Source: Muscardinus avellanarius
Lineage: Eukaryota > Chordata > Mammalia > Rodentia > Gliridae
Assembly: GCA_963383645.1 (NCBI GenBank)
Contig: OY726563.1
Location: forward strand, 31,415,575 to 31,479,574
Length of the DNA stretch: 64,000 nt
Direction: 5' to 3'
A program made the position numbers and the translations under genes. Shown piece by piece: positions 56,020-64,000 of the stretch. The notes below the pieces were generated by a model. The model did no database searches, had not been told where the DNA came from, and was given only the letters and a program-made list of their open reading frames with translations. Position 1 is the stretch's first letter, and every line of letters begins with the position of its first letter.

Positions 56020-58104
56020 CTACTTCAATTCCAAATAATGTGGTAACACATTATTCCAAAATTTTTTGGAATCTGGTGGCCCATTCTCTAAAAGTTGTTT
56101 TGATTGCACTGGCATTTTGAATCTCTGCTCTTTCCCCCTTCCCTCTGGGTTACTAATAGACTTGTTTTGATACATTCTATGTTTGTCATATTTCACACAT
56201 CCTTTCATTTTGTTCTCTTTTTTTGACTCTTCTCTGTCACCTTGCCTTTTGTTCTCTTTTTCACCTGTCTCCTTGTATTTCTCCTCTTTTTCCTTATTCC
56301 CCTCCTCCTCCTCCTCCTCCTCCCCCTCCTCCTCCCCCTCCTCCTCCCCCTCCTCCTCCCCCTCCTCCTCCTCCTCCTCCCCCTCCTCCTCCTCCCCCTC
56401 CTCCACCTCCTCCTCTTCATTCCTCTCATTTTCTTCACCTTCCCTCTCCTTCCTCTCCCTTTCCTCCCCTTTCCCCTTGCCTTCCTCCTCTTCTTCCTCA
56501 TTTGCCACTTCTCCCTCATCTTCCTCTTCTTCCCCATTTCCTTCCTCTTCCTCTTCTCCCTCTCCTTCATATTCCCCTTCTTCCTCCCTTTCCTCTTCTA
56601 CATTTTCTGTTTCTCTTTCCTCCTCACCTTCCTCTTCTCCCTCTCCTTTGTCATTTTCCCTTTCTCCTTTCTCCTCTCCTTCTTCCTCTTCATTTTCCCC
56701 ATCTCCTTCTATTTCTTCTTCCTCATTTTCTTCTCCTTCCTCTTCTCCCTCTCCTCCCTCCATTCCATTTCTTTCCTCCTCTCCATCCCTTTCACCATTT
56801 ATATCCTCTTCTCCCTCTTCCTCTTCACTTTCTCCTTCTTCCTCCTTTTCTTCCCCTTCTTCCTCTTCTTCTCCCTCTCCTTGTTCCTCTCCCACTTCCT
56901 TCTCTCCTTCTCCCACCTCTGCCTCATGGTTTCTGACCTCCTGGTGGCCTCTGTCCCTCTCCTTTTTCTTCCATTCTTCCTCATCCTTTTTCTCCCATTC
57001 CTTCTCCTCTTCTAGGTCCTTGTCTTCCTTACCTGGGCTCCTGGATTTTCCTTTTCCCTTATTTTTCCTCCCTTCCTCCTCCCTCTCCTCCCTTTGCCAT
57101 TGCTCTAATTCAGGATGACTCTCCTCACAGATATGGTCCCGTTCACCTTCAAGTCCATCCTCTGCCTCTCCCTCACCTTCACTCACCTCTGCTATGTCTG
57201 AACGGTCATCTGATAAGGTCTCTGCTTCCTCTTCCTTTCTTCCTCCTTTCACCTCCATATTTTCCTTATGTGCCTCTATCATTTGTTCCTCTATTCCACT
57301 TTCATCTGAATCCTCTGTTCCTTCCTGTTCCTCTGGTATCTTTGATAAGTGGTCACACTTAAAATCATATTTTGACATGAATCTGGGAATTCTGGGTTCA
57401 ATTTCATTTAATTGTTTGACAAATTTTCTGCTGAACCACAAGCTGTGGTCAATTTCCACTTCATCATCATCTTTCTCTTCACCACTATATGCTATAGATT
57501 TGGGCTGCTCGAATCTGTCAGCTTTACCCTTCTGACTCTGGCTTTCATATTCCTCATAACTCTCTGGCTCTTCTAGCGATTCTCTTTCACTGTCAAAGAT
57601 CATATCTTCCTTCCTACTTTCCATTTCCTTAGCAAAACCATTATATTCTTCATTCTCATTACTTATGTCTGCATCTGGTAAGTCATCAAAGAATGTATCA
57701 TAGTTTACACATTGTAAATTCTCTTCTTTTTTCAGGCCTGTCATTTCCATCAGCTCAGTTTTCTTCTCAGAGACTATTTCTTCTCCATCACTTTCCTTTT
57801 CTATTTCCTTAGTATCTAGTTGATCAACAGCACTTTGATTTGCTTGTCTAAATGTGTCTTTTTGTAAGCCCTTTTCATTGGTGCTGGCCTGAGGCCCCAC
57901 CTGGTCTGAATTATTGCCTATTTCCTCATCAGAAAATGCATCCATATTCTCAGCTGCTTGCATCATGAAGACCCCTGTTGCTACCTCTTGTTCATCTGGT
58001 TTCCCTTCTTTCACTTTTGACATCTCTTCATATTCATATTCATTACTATCATCATGTTCAGTACAAGCTGCATGCTGCATCATTTTCTCAAGTGTGTCTT
58101 GTTT
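56020..58104 (-). CDS. RPGR: RPGR terminal exon ORF15 (retina-type isoform 3' end)
   Basis: This is the alternative last exon of retinitis pigmentosa GTPase regulator, a ciliary protein whose N-terminal RCC1-like propeller (not in this window) binds RPGRIP1 and PDE6D at the photoreceptor connecting cilium. The exon begins after an acceptor CAG at 58,107-58,105 and continues in phase 0 from exon 14. It reads through to TAG at 56,022-56,020 with no internal stop, about 694 codons. The first third is acidic and mixed. The middle (about 56,280-57,150) is a Glu/Gly-rich low-complexity tract, the substrate for TTLL5 glutamylation in the family. The last 30 or so residues form the conserved basic C-terminal domain, ending [11 protein letters not shown], which fits human ORF15 closely. 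The tract contains more long Glu runs and fewer regular Glu-Gly steps than I recall for human. An internal donor at 57,186 lets the 5' part serve as ordinary exon 15. Identification is very secure. Confidence 0.97.
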   Translation of the reverse strand, partial: KQDTLEKMMQHAACTEHDDSNEYEYEEMSKVKEGKPDEQEVATGVFMMQAAENMDAFSDEEIGNNSDQVGPQASTNEKGLQKDTFRQANQSAVDQLDTKEIEKESDGEEIVSEKKTELMEMTGLKKEENLQCVNYDTFFDDLPDADISNENEEYNGFAKEMESRKEDMIFDSERESLEEPESYEEYESQSQKGKADRFEQPKSIAYSGEEKDDDEVEIDHSLWFSRKFVKQLNEIEPRIPRFMSKYDFKCDHLSKIPEEQEGTEDSDESGIEEQMIEAHKENMEVKGGRKEEEAETLSDDRSDIAEVSEGEGEAEDGLEGERDHICEESHPELEQWQREEREEEGRKNKGKGKSRSPGKEDKDLEEEKEWEKKDEEEWKKKERDRGHQEVRNHEAEVGEGEKEVGEEQGEGEEEEEGEEKEEEGESEEEEGEEDINGERDGEEERNGMEGGEGEEEGEENEEEEIEGDGENEEEEGEEKGERENDKGEGEEEGEEERETENVEEEREEEGEYEGEGEEEEEGNGEEEEDEGEVANEEEEEEGKGKGEERERKEREGEENERNEEEEVEEGEEEEGEEEEEEGEEEGEEEGEEEGEEEEEEEGNKEKEEKYKETGEKENKRQGDREESKKENKMKGCVKYDKHRMYQNKSISNPEGRGKEQRFKMPVQSKQLLENGPPDSKKFWNNVLPHYLELK
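56280..56900 (-). repeat. RPGR: Purine-rich Glu/Gly-coding low-complexity tract of ORF15
   Basis: The plus strand is almost purely pyrimidine and the minus strand purine (GAG/GAA/GGA). At 56,302-56,400 the units are 9-15-bp blocks of CCT triplets separated by CCC, i.e. a tandem array. The strand asymmetry and mirror-like repeats make triplex (H-DNA) formation and replication slippage likely. It is the mutation hotspot of human RPGR. Confidence 0.9.
57187..58104 (-). CDS. RPGR: RPGR exon 15, constitutive form
   Basis: This is the 5' 918 bp of the ORF15 exon, used as an internal exon in the ubiquitous isoform. The end is set by a donor reading CAGAG|GTGAGT at 57,191-57,181. The exon is 306 codons long and phase 0 at both ends, so it joins exon 16 (GAT GAG GAT) without shifting frame. 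When the donor is ignored, GTGAGT is read as Val-Ser and translation continues into the Glu-rich tract. This regulated choice decides which isoform is made in retina and in other tissues. The exon is Glu/Ser-rich with no folded domain visible. Confidence 0.93.
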
Positions 58105-60367
58105 CTGAAAATTTTTGAAGTAATCATCATACTACTATTAGTTGTCAAAGGTAACTTATCTTCTACAAATTACTGTCAAGATTTTAAATTTTTATAAGTT
58201 TAAAGGAGACTAGAAATATCTGATTTTACCAGACATCTTGCTAAAGTTTTGTTTTCTTCAGAGATAATTTATGTCACTTCTAGATCTGTAGTAAACCTAA
58301 TTTTGACTAAGTTACATGTATTTAACTTTCAATTCTTACTACTTGCAATAGTTTTGCCATTAATTATAATACCATTAATATTACCTGCCCCTTTTCTCAA
58401 TATGAATCAATACTTTCATTTTGACTCACTTTGAGACTGATTTTGCAAGATGCAGTTTAAAAATTTACATTGACATTACATGTATAATTTAAGTAAATTT
58501 ATTCCATCTTATCTATCATTTTAATTTTCAAATTCTGATGTCTTTTGAGTCCACAACATTTTCAAAATTAAAGAAAATTATAAAAATGTGAAAAAATTAA
58601 AAATGAAAAAATGAATAGTTTACTTTCAAGAAGGAAAAGCTAAAATGAAAATTGCACATAAAATCTTATTTATATACTGACAAATAACTTATTTTTTCAA
58701 AATAAAACTTTTATAAGGGTTTCTAAAATTTTTATAGTCTTCCTTTTACCTACTATATTCATTATAATAACTTTAATATGACAAATTATTAAGAATAAAT
58801 ATATTTAGAATAAAATGCAAAATTCATATAAGAACTCTGATATTGAACATTGAGATGTGAATAAATACATTAAAAACATAAAAATAATACTCTGCTGAAT
58901 AAAATAAGGCAAAAACAAATTGTTGAGCCACAAGCCAATGGATTAAAATATCTGATGAATTTGTGTCTTTAGATGGGAAAACGTCATTAAATAAAGTTTA
59001 TAAATTGTGATGATGCCTAGGAAGAGGCTCATTTTTTTGCCAAAGAAATTATTAAGACAAGGCAAGTTACATACTAACATGCTAATATAGAGAAATAGTG
59101 TAACAATTTTTTTTTACTCATTAAAGTATGCCTGGCAGAGTTTAAATCTAAAAGGACTGTGGAATATGAAATATATTTTAGCTTAAAAGGAAATGATTTC
59201 CTCTTCTATTTGACTTGAAAGTTTTTCCAGAGCCCTAAGGGAGATTTGCAAAACTGTCAGAGTTGATTTCTAAATGTATGTGCCTCCCCTACCCCAGGAC
59301 AATCAGGGAGCCCAGAAGGGAGAGCAAGCCCAGAGTCTATAAGAAGAAAGAAAGATAGTTTCTTTTGAGTATAGTCAGTGACTAATGTAGTTAACATTTG
59401 TTTAGCTTCCACAACTGAGTCAAAACAGTACTTCCATATTCAAAGGCATGCTGTCATTCACCATGCCTCTTACTAATCTAGATAAGACTAAAATTTTGCA
59501 ATTTAGCAATATTCCCTTGCATTTCAGTAGCTTATGTTTTAAGAATTTTTAACTTAACAATGAAGTAAAAGCTCTGGAAAAAGAAATAAAACATTTTCGA
59601 TAGCGTTCTTTCTTCAATTCACATTTCTCTTACTATTCTCGAACTTCTCATCCTTTCATTCCACTGTCCCTTAAAGCTAGGAAAAGCAAAGAATTTTAGG
59701 GAAGTTCTAAAATTTGGGGGAGGGCCTAAATGTTATGGAAGACCTAAAACCTCTCCATGGTTGTGGAGAACACAAATTATTCCTTCCTCTTGCTACCTTT
59801 TAATCATTAAAGGTCTCTCTCACCCATGAATAATCTCTGACTACTTTCAAAATGCTTCCTTTAATCATGTCTTCATGCTATCCATTCCTTGATAAGTTAA
59901 AGCCCAATCTAAAAACTGGAAAAGTGATTACTAAATATTTTCACTAAAATCCCCAAATTTTACAGCTAGAAAAGATTAATATCACCTAGTATACTCAGCA
60001 CAGTAACTCACTCAAAGTCATATTTAACCAAAGTCAGGTAACCACTGTGATAAATAGTAACATATTTTAAAATAAGAACTGAAAATATTATTTATTGGTA
60101 CACAGCAAGAAAAGTATAACTGTCTTAAGTTAGTAACTCCAAAGAGCAAATTCCAGCAATGAAATTCTATCATTCTTGTTGTATCACAGAAAATACATAC
60201 CCAGAGAACAAGCCAAATGGAAGCCATCTACGTTGTACTCCTGTTTTTAAATTTTTTTTCAGTGAATGCTTACCTTTCTTTCTTGTGTTCTTAACAGAAA
60301 TCTCTCAAAGAAAAATTACTTAAATTGTTTTTATTCACCATAGTAAAAATAACTCTCTATATGATAC
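58105..60367 (-). other. RPGR: RPGR intron 14
   Basis: This is an AT-rich intron of about 2.26 kb between the exon 14 donor and the ORF15 acceptor. I see no SINE insertion here, unlike every other stretch of similar size in the window. Two short open frames (58,249-58,434 and 60,024-60,227) look fortuitous. A weak MIR-like fragment may lie near 59,950-60,050. Confidence 0.8.
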
Positions 60368-60433
60368 CTTTTGCTTTTGAATTGGAGAAAATTTTAATGA
60401 CTTGTCATTGGAATTCAGGCTCATCATATGTGT
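60368..60433 (-). CDS. RPGR: RPGR exon 14 (numbering by comparison with human)
   Basis: This 66-bp, 22-codon exon has acceptor TTTCAG at 60,439-60,434 and donor AAAAG|GTATCA at 60,372-60,362. It is phase 0 at both ends and encodes THMMSLNSNDKSLKFSPIQ followed by KQK, a segment well conserved in RPGR. It runs directly into KQDTLEK at the start of the ORF15 exon. Both isoforms use it. Confidence 0.92.
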
Positions 60434-60820
60434 CTGAAATAAAAAAAAATTTGTTATAAAGGAATAGACTATATATGATTACATATGCATATATTCTAAA
60501 TATATATCGATATACACATACTAAATATATATCCATATACACATATATATGAATAAATATACACATATATATGAATAAAATGAATGCCAAGCAGATGAGA
60601 TAATAATATACACTCTCAGATGCCATACTCATGATGTGATAATATAAAGTTTGTTTTATGTAAATTATACCTCAATAATATTGATTAAAAATTAACAAAC
60701 AAAATGGAACAAAAACAAAGAAGTAGCATTTTAGGCATATGAGAATATACACACAAAAATGAAAGGAACTAAAAGTCATATCAAACTTATTATTTTGATG
60801 GACAGATAGAAAATCATTAC
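60434..60820 (-). other. RPGR: RPGR intron 13
   Basis: This short intron is AT-rich, with an (AT/ATAC)-rich stretch at 60,470-60,590. No interspersed repeat was recognised. Confidence 0.8.
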
Positions 60821-60918
60821 CATATTTAAGATATCAGTAGTTTCTCCAAAGCTTTCTGAATCTGCTGCTGAAGAATCTTCTGTCTCTCCCTCTTTAGTCA
60901 CATTCTCTTTACAATATT
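60821..60918 (-). CDS. RPGR: RPGR exon 13 (numbering by comparison with human)
   Basis: This 98-bp coding exon has acceptor CAG at 60,921-60,919 and donor ATG|GTAATG at 60,821-60,820. Two bases complete a codon from the previous exon and 32 codons follow, giving an acidic Ser/Glu-rich stretch that ends ETTDILNM. The other two frames contain stops. It joins exon 14 in phase 0, and the junction ILNM|THMMSLNSN fits the RPGR family. The previous exon lies outside the window or was not recognised in the roughly 3 kb to the right. The encoded region is the linker between the RCC1-like propeller and the acidic C-terminal part. Confidence 0.88.
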
Positions 60919-61376
60919 CTGAACAATTTTAAAAGAGAAAAAAATCCAAATTTCAGTAGAAACATGAAAAGCAACTGAAGAGGAAACAGCAATTACTTTG
61001 TAATGAAAAGTAAGGGTATAATTTCACCGAAGGTCCTTTAATCCCATGTCAAGGGAATAGAACAGAAGACATTCACAGTGATGCTTTAAAATCTTTGAAA
61101 CTTTAAAAATTTAATACCAATTAGATAACAACTGCTTCATTCATATAAAAAGGAAAACACCTTTTTATATGAACACAGGGGTTAGTCCTAATGACCTACA
61201 TCTACCTGGTATTCTTACCCTTGTACAGTTCCCCTTATACATTATACTAAGTTGGTATGTATGAGTAGCATTATGAGAGGCAAAATGAGAAAGAACTAGA
61301 AGAGAAATAAAATGAAGCCTATTCCTAATAATGCGAAGAGGTGGGAAGAGAAGGAGATAGAAAGAAGCAGGTTGTT

Positions 61377-61560
61377 TTTATTGAAAGCTACCCATGTGCC
61401 AGGAACAAATGCTTTCATATGTTTGGCTAACCCTACAACAAGAGAGGTAAATATTATATATTTATTTTACAAATGAGGAATGTTAGCTTAACCTTTCTGG
61501 TGCCCAATGTCAATCTCAAGTCTGTCTGCCTCCACAGTCCATGTTCTTTCCAGTAAGATG
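61377..61560 (+). mobile_element. MIR SINE
   Basis: The order TATTGAAAGCTACCCATGTGCC, then TATTTTACAAATGAGGAATG, then GTCTGCCTCCACAGTCC is typical of MIR. Confidence 0.75.
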
Positions 61561-61599
61561 GACTATGAATTGCTCAGTTTGATCAAAATCAGGGATTGA

Positions 61600-61797
61600 C
61601 TTTTTTCTAAACATTTTCGGCTTTGTGAGTCATACAGTTTCATTCCTAACTTTACCTACAACATAATAGAATGAAAACAATCATAGACAATACATGAATT
61701 AATGGGCATTGCTGAATTCAAATAGGACTGTATTTACAAAAACAAGTAGCTAGCTAGATTTGGCCCATGGGTCACAGTTTGCAGACACCTGATCTAA
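61600..61797 (+). mobile_element. hAT-type MITE remnant
   Basis: TTTTCGGCTTTGTGAGTCATA, AATCATAGACAATACATG, TTTACAAAAACAAG and GATTTGGCCCATGGG follow a well-known Charlie-related element order. Exact subfamily not assigned. Confidence 0.6.
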
Positions 61798-63008
61798 ATC
61801 AAGATTTTAAGAAAAAAGTTACTGAGAGATGAAGCCAGAAAAGCAGATGGGAATTATATGGAAAAATTTACATTTATTTTCATAAATATCAGGAATCCTC
61901 TGATGACAGTGGAACAGATGAGAATCAAACTGCTCTTGAGGAAGATTAATGTGGAAAGTATTACACAAGACAGATTGGAGAATAGAGTGTGGGTTTGTCA
62001 AATACAGAGTATAACTTATTTAAAGTGATGGCCTTATTTAAACTGATGGACTTGACTGAACAAACAGAAGGTACCAGACCTGATGTGCTTGATCTTCTCA
62101 TCAATCAACACACAAAATTACCTAAATGTATATACAAGTTCTCAATTTCTTGTTAAAATATAGGATCTTTCCTGTTACCCACAACTACTCTGTATGCCAG
62201 CCTCTCCTGTCTTCCAAGACTTTTGTATATTGTTTCCTGGATGATCAAGCTCTTCTGGACTACTAGTTCATCTCCATCAGCATACAAACATTCTTCATAT
62301 TTCCCAATGACTCTGCAGTTACCTCTAGCTACCAGCCTAGTTATCTGAGCTTCCTTATGAAAAAAAAAAAGGGCAAAATAATGATCTACACACCCTATTC
62401 CCTCCTCACTTTCCCATTCCCCATTCATGTCTCAACTCTCAATACTCTAACTTCTGCCCTGATCTTTCCATGGAACTGCTTTGTTGAGGTAATCAATTAT
62501 CTCCAAGATATCAAATAGATTGGATGTTTCTTTAATCTCTTGTTCCTTGATCTTTGAGTAGTACTTTGCATTCATACCACTACTCTCTCCTAATCTTCTA
62601 CCTTCTTCCTTACTGACTGAAGGAAGTTTACTTTGTTGGCTCTTCCTCCTCTACCCTCTAAATCATTCTTAGAACTACACCCCAGGCCCTGTTCTCTTCT
62701 GACTCTAGAATCTAATGGTGATTTCACCAACTTCCATGGATTTTAAATGCCATCTCCACACTGATGGTTTCCAAATTTTTTTTATCTCTTTCAGAGCTCT
62801 TTTCTTAATTCTAGTCTTAGTTTCAACTGCCTGCTTGGTATTTCCACTTATATGTCCCACAGATACCTCAGGCTCAGTTCTTAAATTTCTTCCTCAAACT
62901 TGCCAACCATCCTCTTACTTAGCAATCACACTTGATTCCTCCCTTCATTTCATGTCTATGTGTAACTATTAATAAGATTAGCAAGTATATTTGGTTCTAT
63001 CTCCGAAA

Positions 63009-63013
63009 TATAC

Positions 63014-63084
<71 letters not shown>
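63009..63084. repeat. (TA)n microsatellite
   Basis: TA array with ATATG interruptions. Confidence 0.95.
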
Positions 63085-63087
<3 letters not shown>

Positions 63088-63286
63088 CCGTGGAACTAGA
63101 AATTAAACTCAGCATTCTACCTTGGAGCTACACCTGCCACACTAATTTTTTATTTTTTGAAACAGGGTCTCAATAAATTACTGAGAGTCTAGCTAAGTTG
63201 ATGAGGCTGGCCACAAACCTCCGATCCTCCTGTCTCAGCCTTCCAAATACTGGGATTACAAGTATGTGCCACCACACCTGGTTCTG
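63085..63286 (-). mobile_element. SINE, B1-dID dimer
   Basis: Reverse orientation; (AT)n at 63,009-63,084 lies at its tail; inserted in L2. Confidence 0.85.
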
Positions 63287-64000
63287 AAACGTATTTCAAA
63301 TCATCTTCACTGCATATACCTTGATCCACACACCATCATCTCTTGCAAAAGGCCAACAAGTATTATTTCTACTTCTAGTCTGGCCTTCCTACAATCACAT
63401 AGAGGCAGAAGTGATCATCTTAAGATGTAAATTGGGTTGGAATACATCAATTCACTCTTTAAAACTCATTACTTTCTATTGTACTTAAGAAAAATATTCA
63501 AATTGAATAAGCCTCTTCTGGACTATAAAATGAATAATTTTTTGCTATCTCTGTCTCCAACATCATCTTGCCCTGCCTTTCTCCTCACTTATCTTCCCTT
63601 TTCTAATAAATGGTCTCCAAATCTTTGCTTCTATTATTTTCTTTGCCTGTAATAAATATATATATATTTAATATATATTCAGTCTCTTTATATGGCTATC
63701 ACTTTCTTATTCTTTATGTTTTAGCATAATTGGCACTTTCTTGGTAAGAACTATTCTGATCCATTTTCATCCCTTATAAGGACAAAGTCAGCAAATAATT
63801 TAGTAAAAAGACACTTTATATGTTGTATACAACTTTCAAACTATTATTAAGAGGCTTTTCCTTTTGTACTAGCGACAAACTCAATGTATATCTTCACACT
63901 CAATTCTCGTGAGTGAGAAATAACTTTCCACAAACTATCAATTTCTCTTTTCCTAATATAACACTGCTTATCAGAATCTACTACTACATTTTCCATGTCC

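Larger units (their letters stand above)
50566..57186 (-). other. RPGR: RPGR intron 15 of the constitutive isoform
   Basis: The intron is 6.6 kb. Its first 1.17 kb is coding in the ORF15 isoform. The rest holds SINEs at 51,711 and 53,475, an L1-type 3' tail at 52,244-52,530 and a MIR fragment near 55,262. The remaining sequence (50,570-51,700, 52,530-53,440, 53,660-55,890) is AT-rich with nothing else recognised. Confidence 0.8.
62640..63660 (+). mobile_element. L2 fragment, interrupted by (AT)n and a SINE
   Basis: AAATGCCATCTCCACACTGATG, TTTCCACTTATATGTCCCAC, CTTGATTCCTCCCTTC and, after the SINE, CACACACCATCATCTCTTGC and AAACTCATTACTTTC run in L2 order. Confidence 0.65.
60919..64000 (-). 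other. RPGR: RPGR intron upstream of exon 13 (partial)
   Basis: This intron sequence runs off the window. It contains a MIR (61,377-61,560), a hAT-type MITE remnant (61,600-61,797), L2 pieces (62,640-63,660), an (AT)n microsatellite and a SINE, listed separately. The open frame at 62,153-62,428 (minus) lacks convincing splice sites and resembles no RPGR segment I know, so I leave it as non-coding. Confidence 0.6.

Noticed and set aside
56183..57118. 311-codon plus-strand open frame (Ser/Pro-rich) and overlapping frames
   Set aside because: It is the antisense of the ORF15 purine tract; stops are absent because the sequence is nearly all C and T. No splice or initiation context supports it.
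62153..62428. 91-codon minus-strand frame as a possible RPGR upstream exon
   Set aside because: No suitable acceptor and donor with matching phase, and no resemblance to RPGR; more likely old repeat sequence.

Overview
The window is mammalian nuclear DNA, almost certainly from a squirrel-family rodent (Sciuridae). The evidence is roughly fifty dimeric SINEs that join a 7SL-derived B1-like left half to a tRNA-Ala-derived ID right half (B1-dID type), together with a rodent-style L1 and squirrel-type L1 3' ends. Old mammalian repeats (L2, MIR, MaLR LTRs, MER5A-like) form the background. The only active gene recognised is the 3' part of RPGR on the minus strand, which is X-linked in placental mammals, so this is very probably X-chromosome sequence.

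Layout. Positions 1-43,000 lie downstream of RPGR and hold only repeats and one pseudogene: a candidate ERV1-type solo LTR with a triplicated internal unit (1129-2051), an old L2 interrupted by a MaLR-like LTR (5400-7240), a MaLR LTR (7665-8011), an old plus-strand L1 (about 13,100-21,650) that hosts many nested insertions, a profilin-1-like processed pseudogene (23,200-23,905), a MER5A-like element (29,268-29,700), an MST/THE1-like LTR (30,085-30,472), and a near full-length minus-strand L1 with a 13-bp target-site duplication (34,191-41,404).

Positions 43,060-60,918 carry RPGR exons numbered 13 to 19 by comparison with human. The terminal retina-type ORF15 exon (56,020-58,104) ends in the conserved basic domain. 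A donor at 57,186-57,181 inside it splices to exons 16-19, giving the constitutive isoform that ends in a CAAX box (CIVL). All seven exon boundaries have GT/AG sites and the reading phases join without breaks. Positions 60,919-64,000 are intron with MIR, hAT-like and L2 fragments.

The most unusual object is a pair of composite, VNTR-containing retroposons inserted in opposite orientation about 0.5 kb apart inside the old L1: element 1 (about 14,020-16,372, minus) and element 2 (16,913-19,906, plus). Each has a copy-specific GC-rich 5' leader, an A-rich junction, a core with about 180-bp internal repeats, a VNTR of 100-bp higher-order units built from two 50-bp monomers, a 3' tail shared with squirrel L1 3' ends, and an A-rich end. 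Element 2 has an exact 18-bp target-site duplication. The architecture parallels the hominoid SVA and LAVA elements but appears independently built. I do not recognise it as a described family, and a repeat-library search would be needed to establish novelty.
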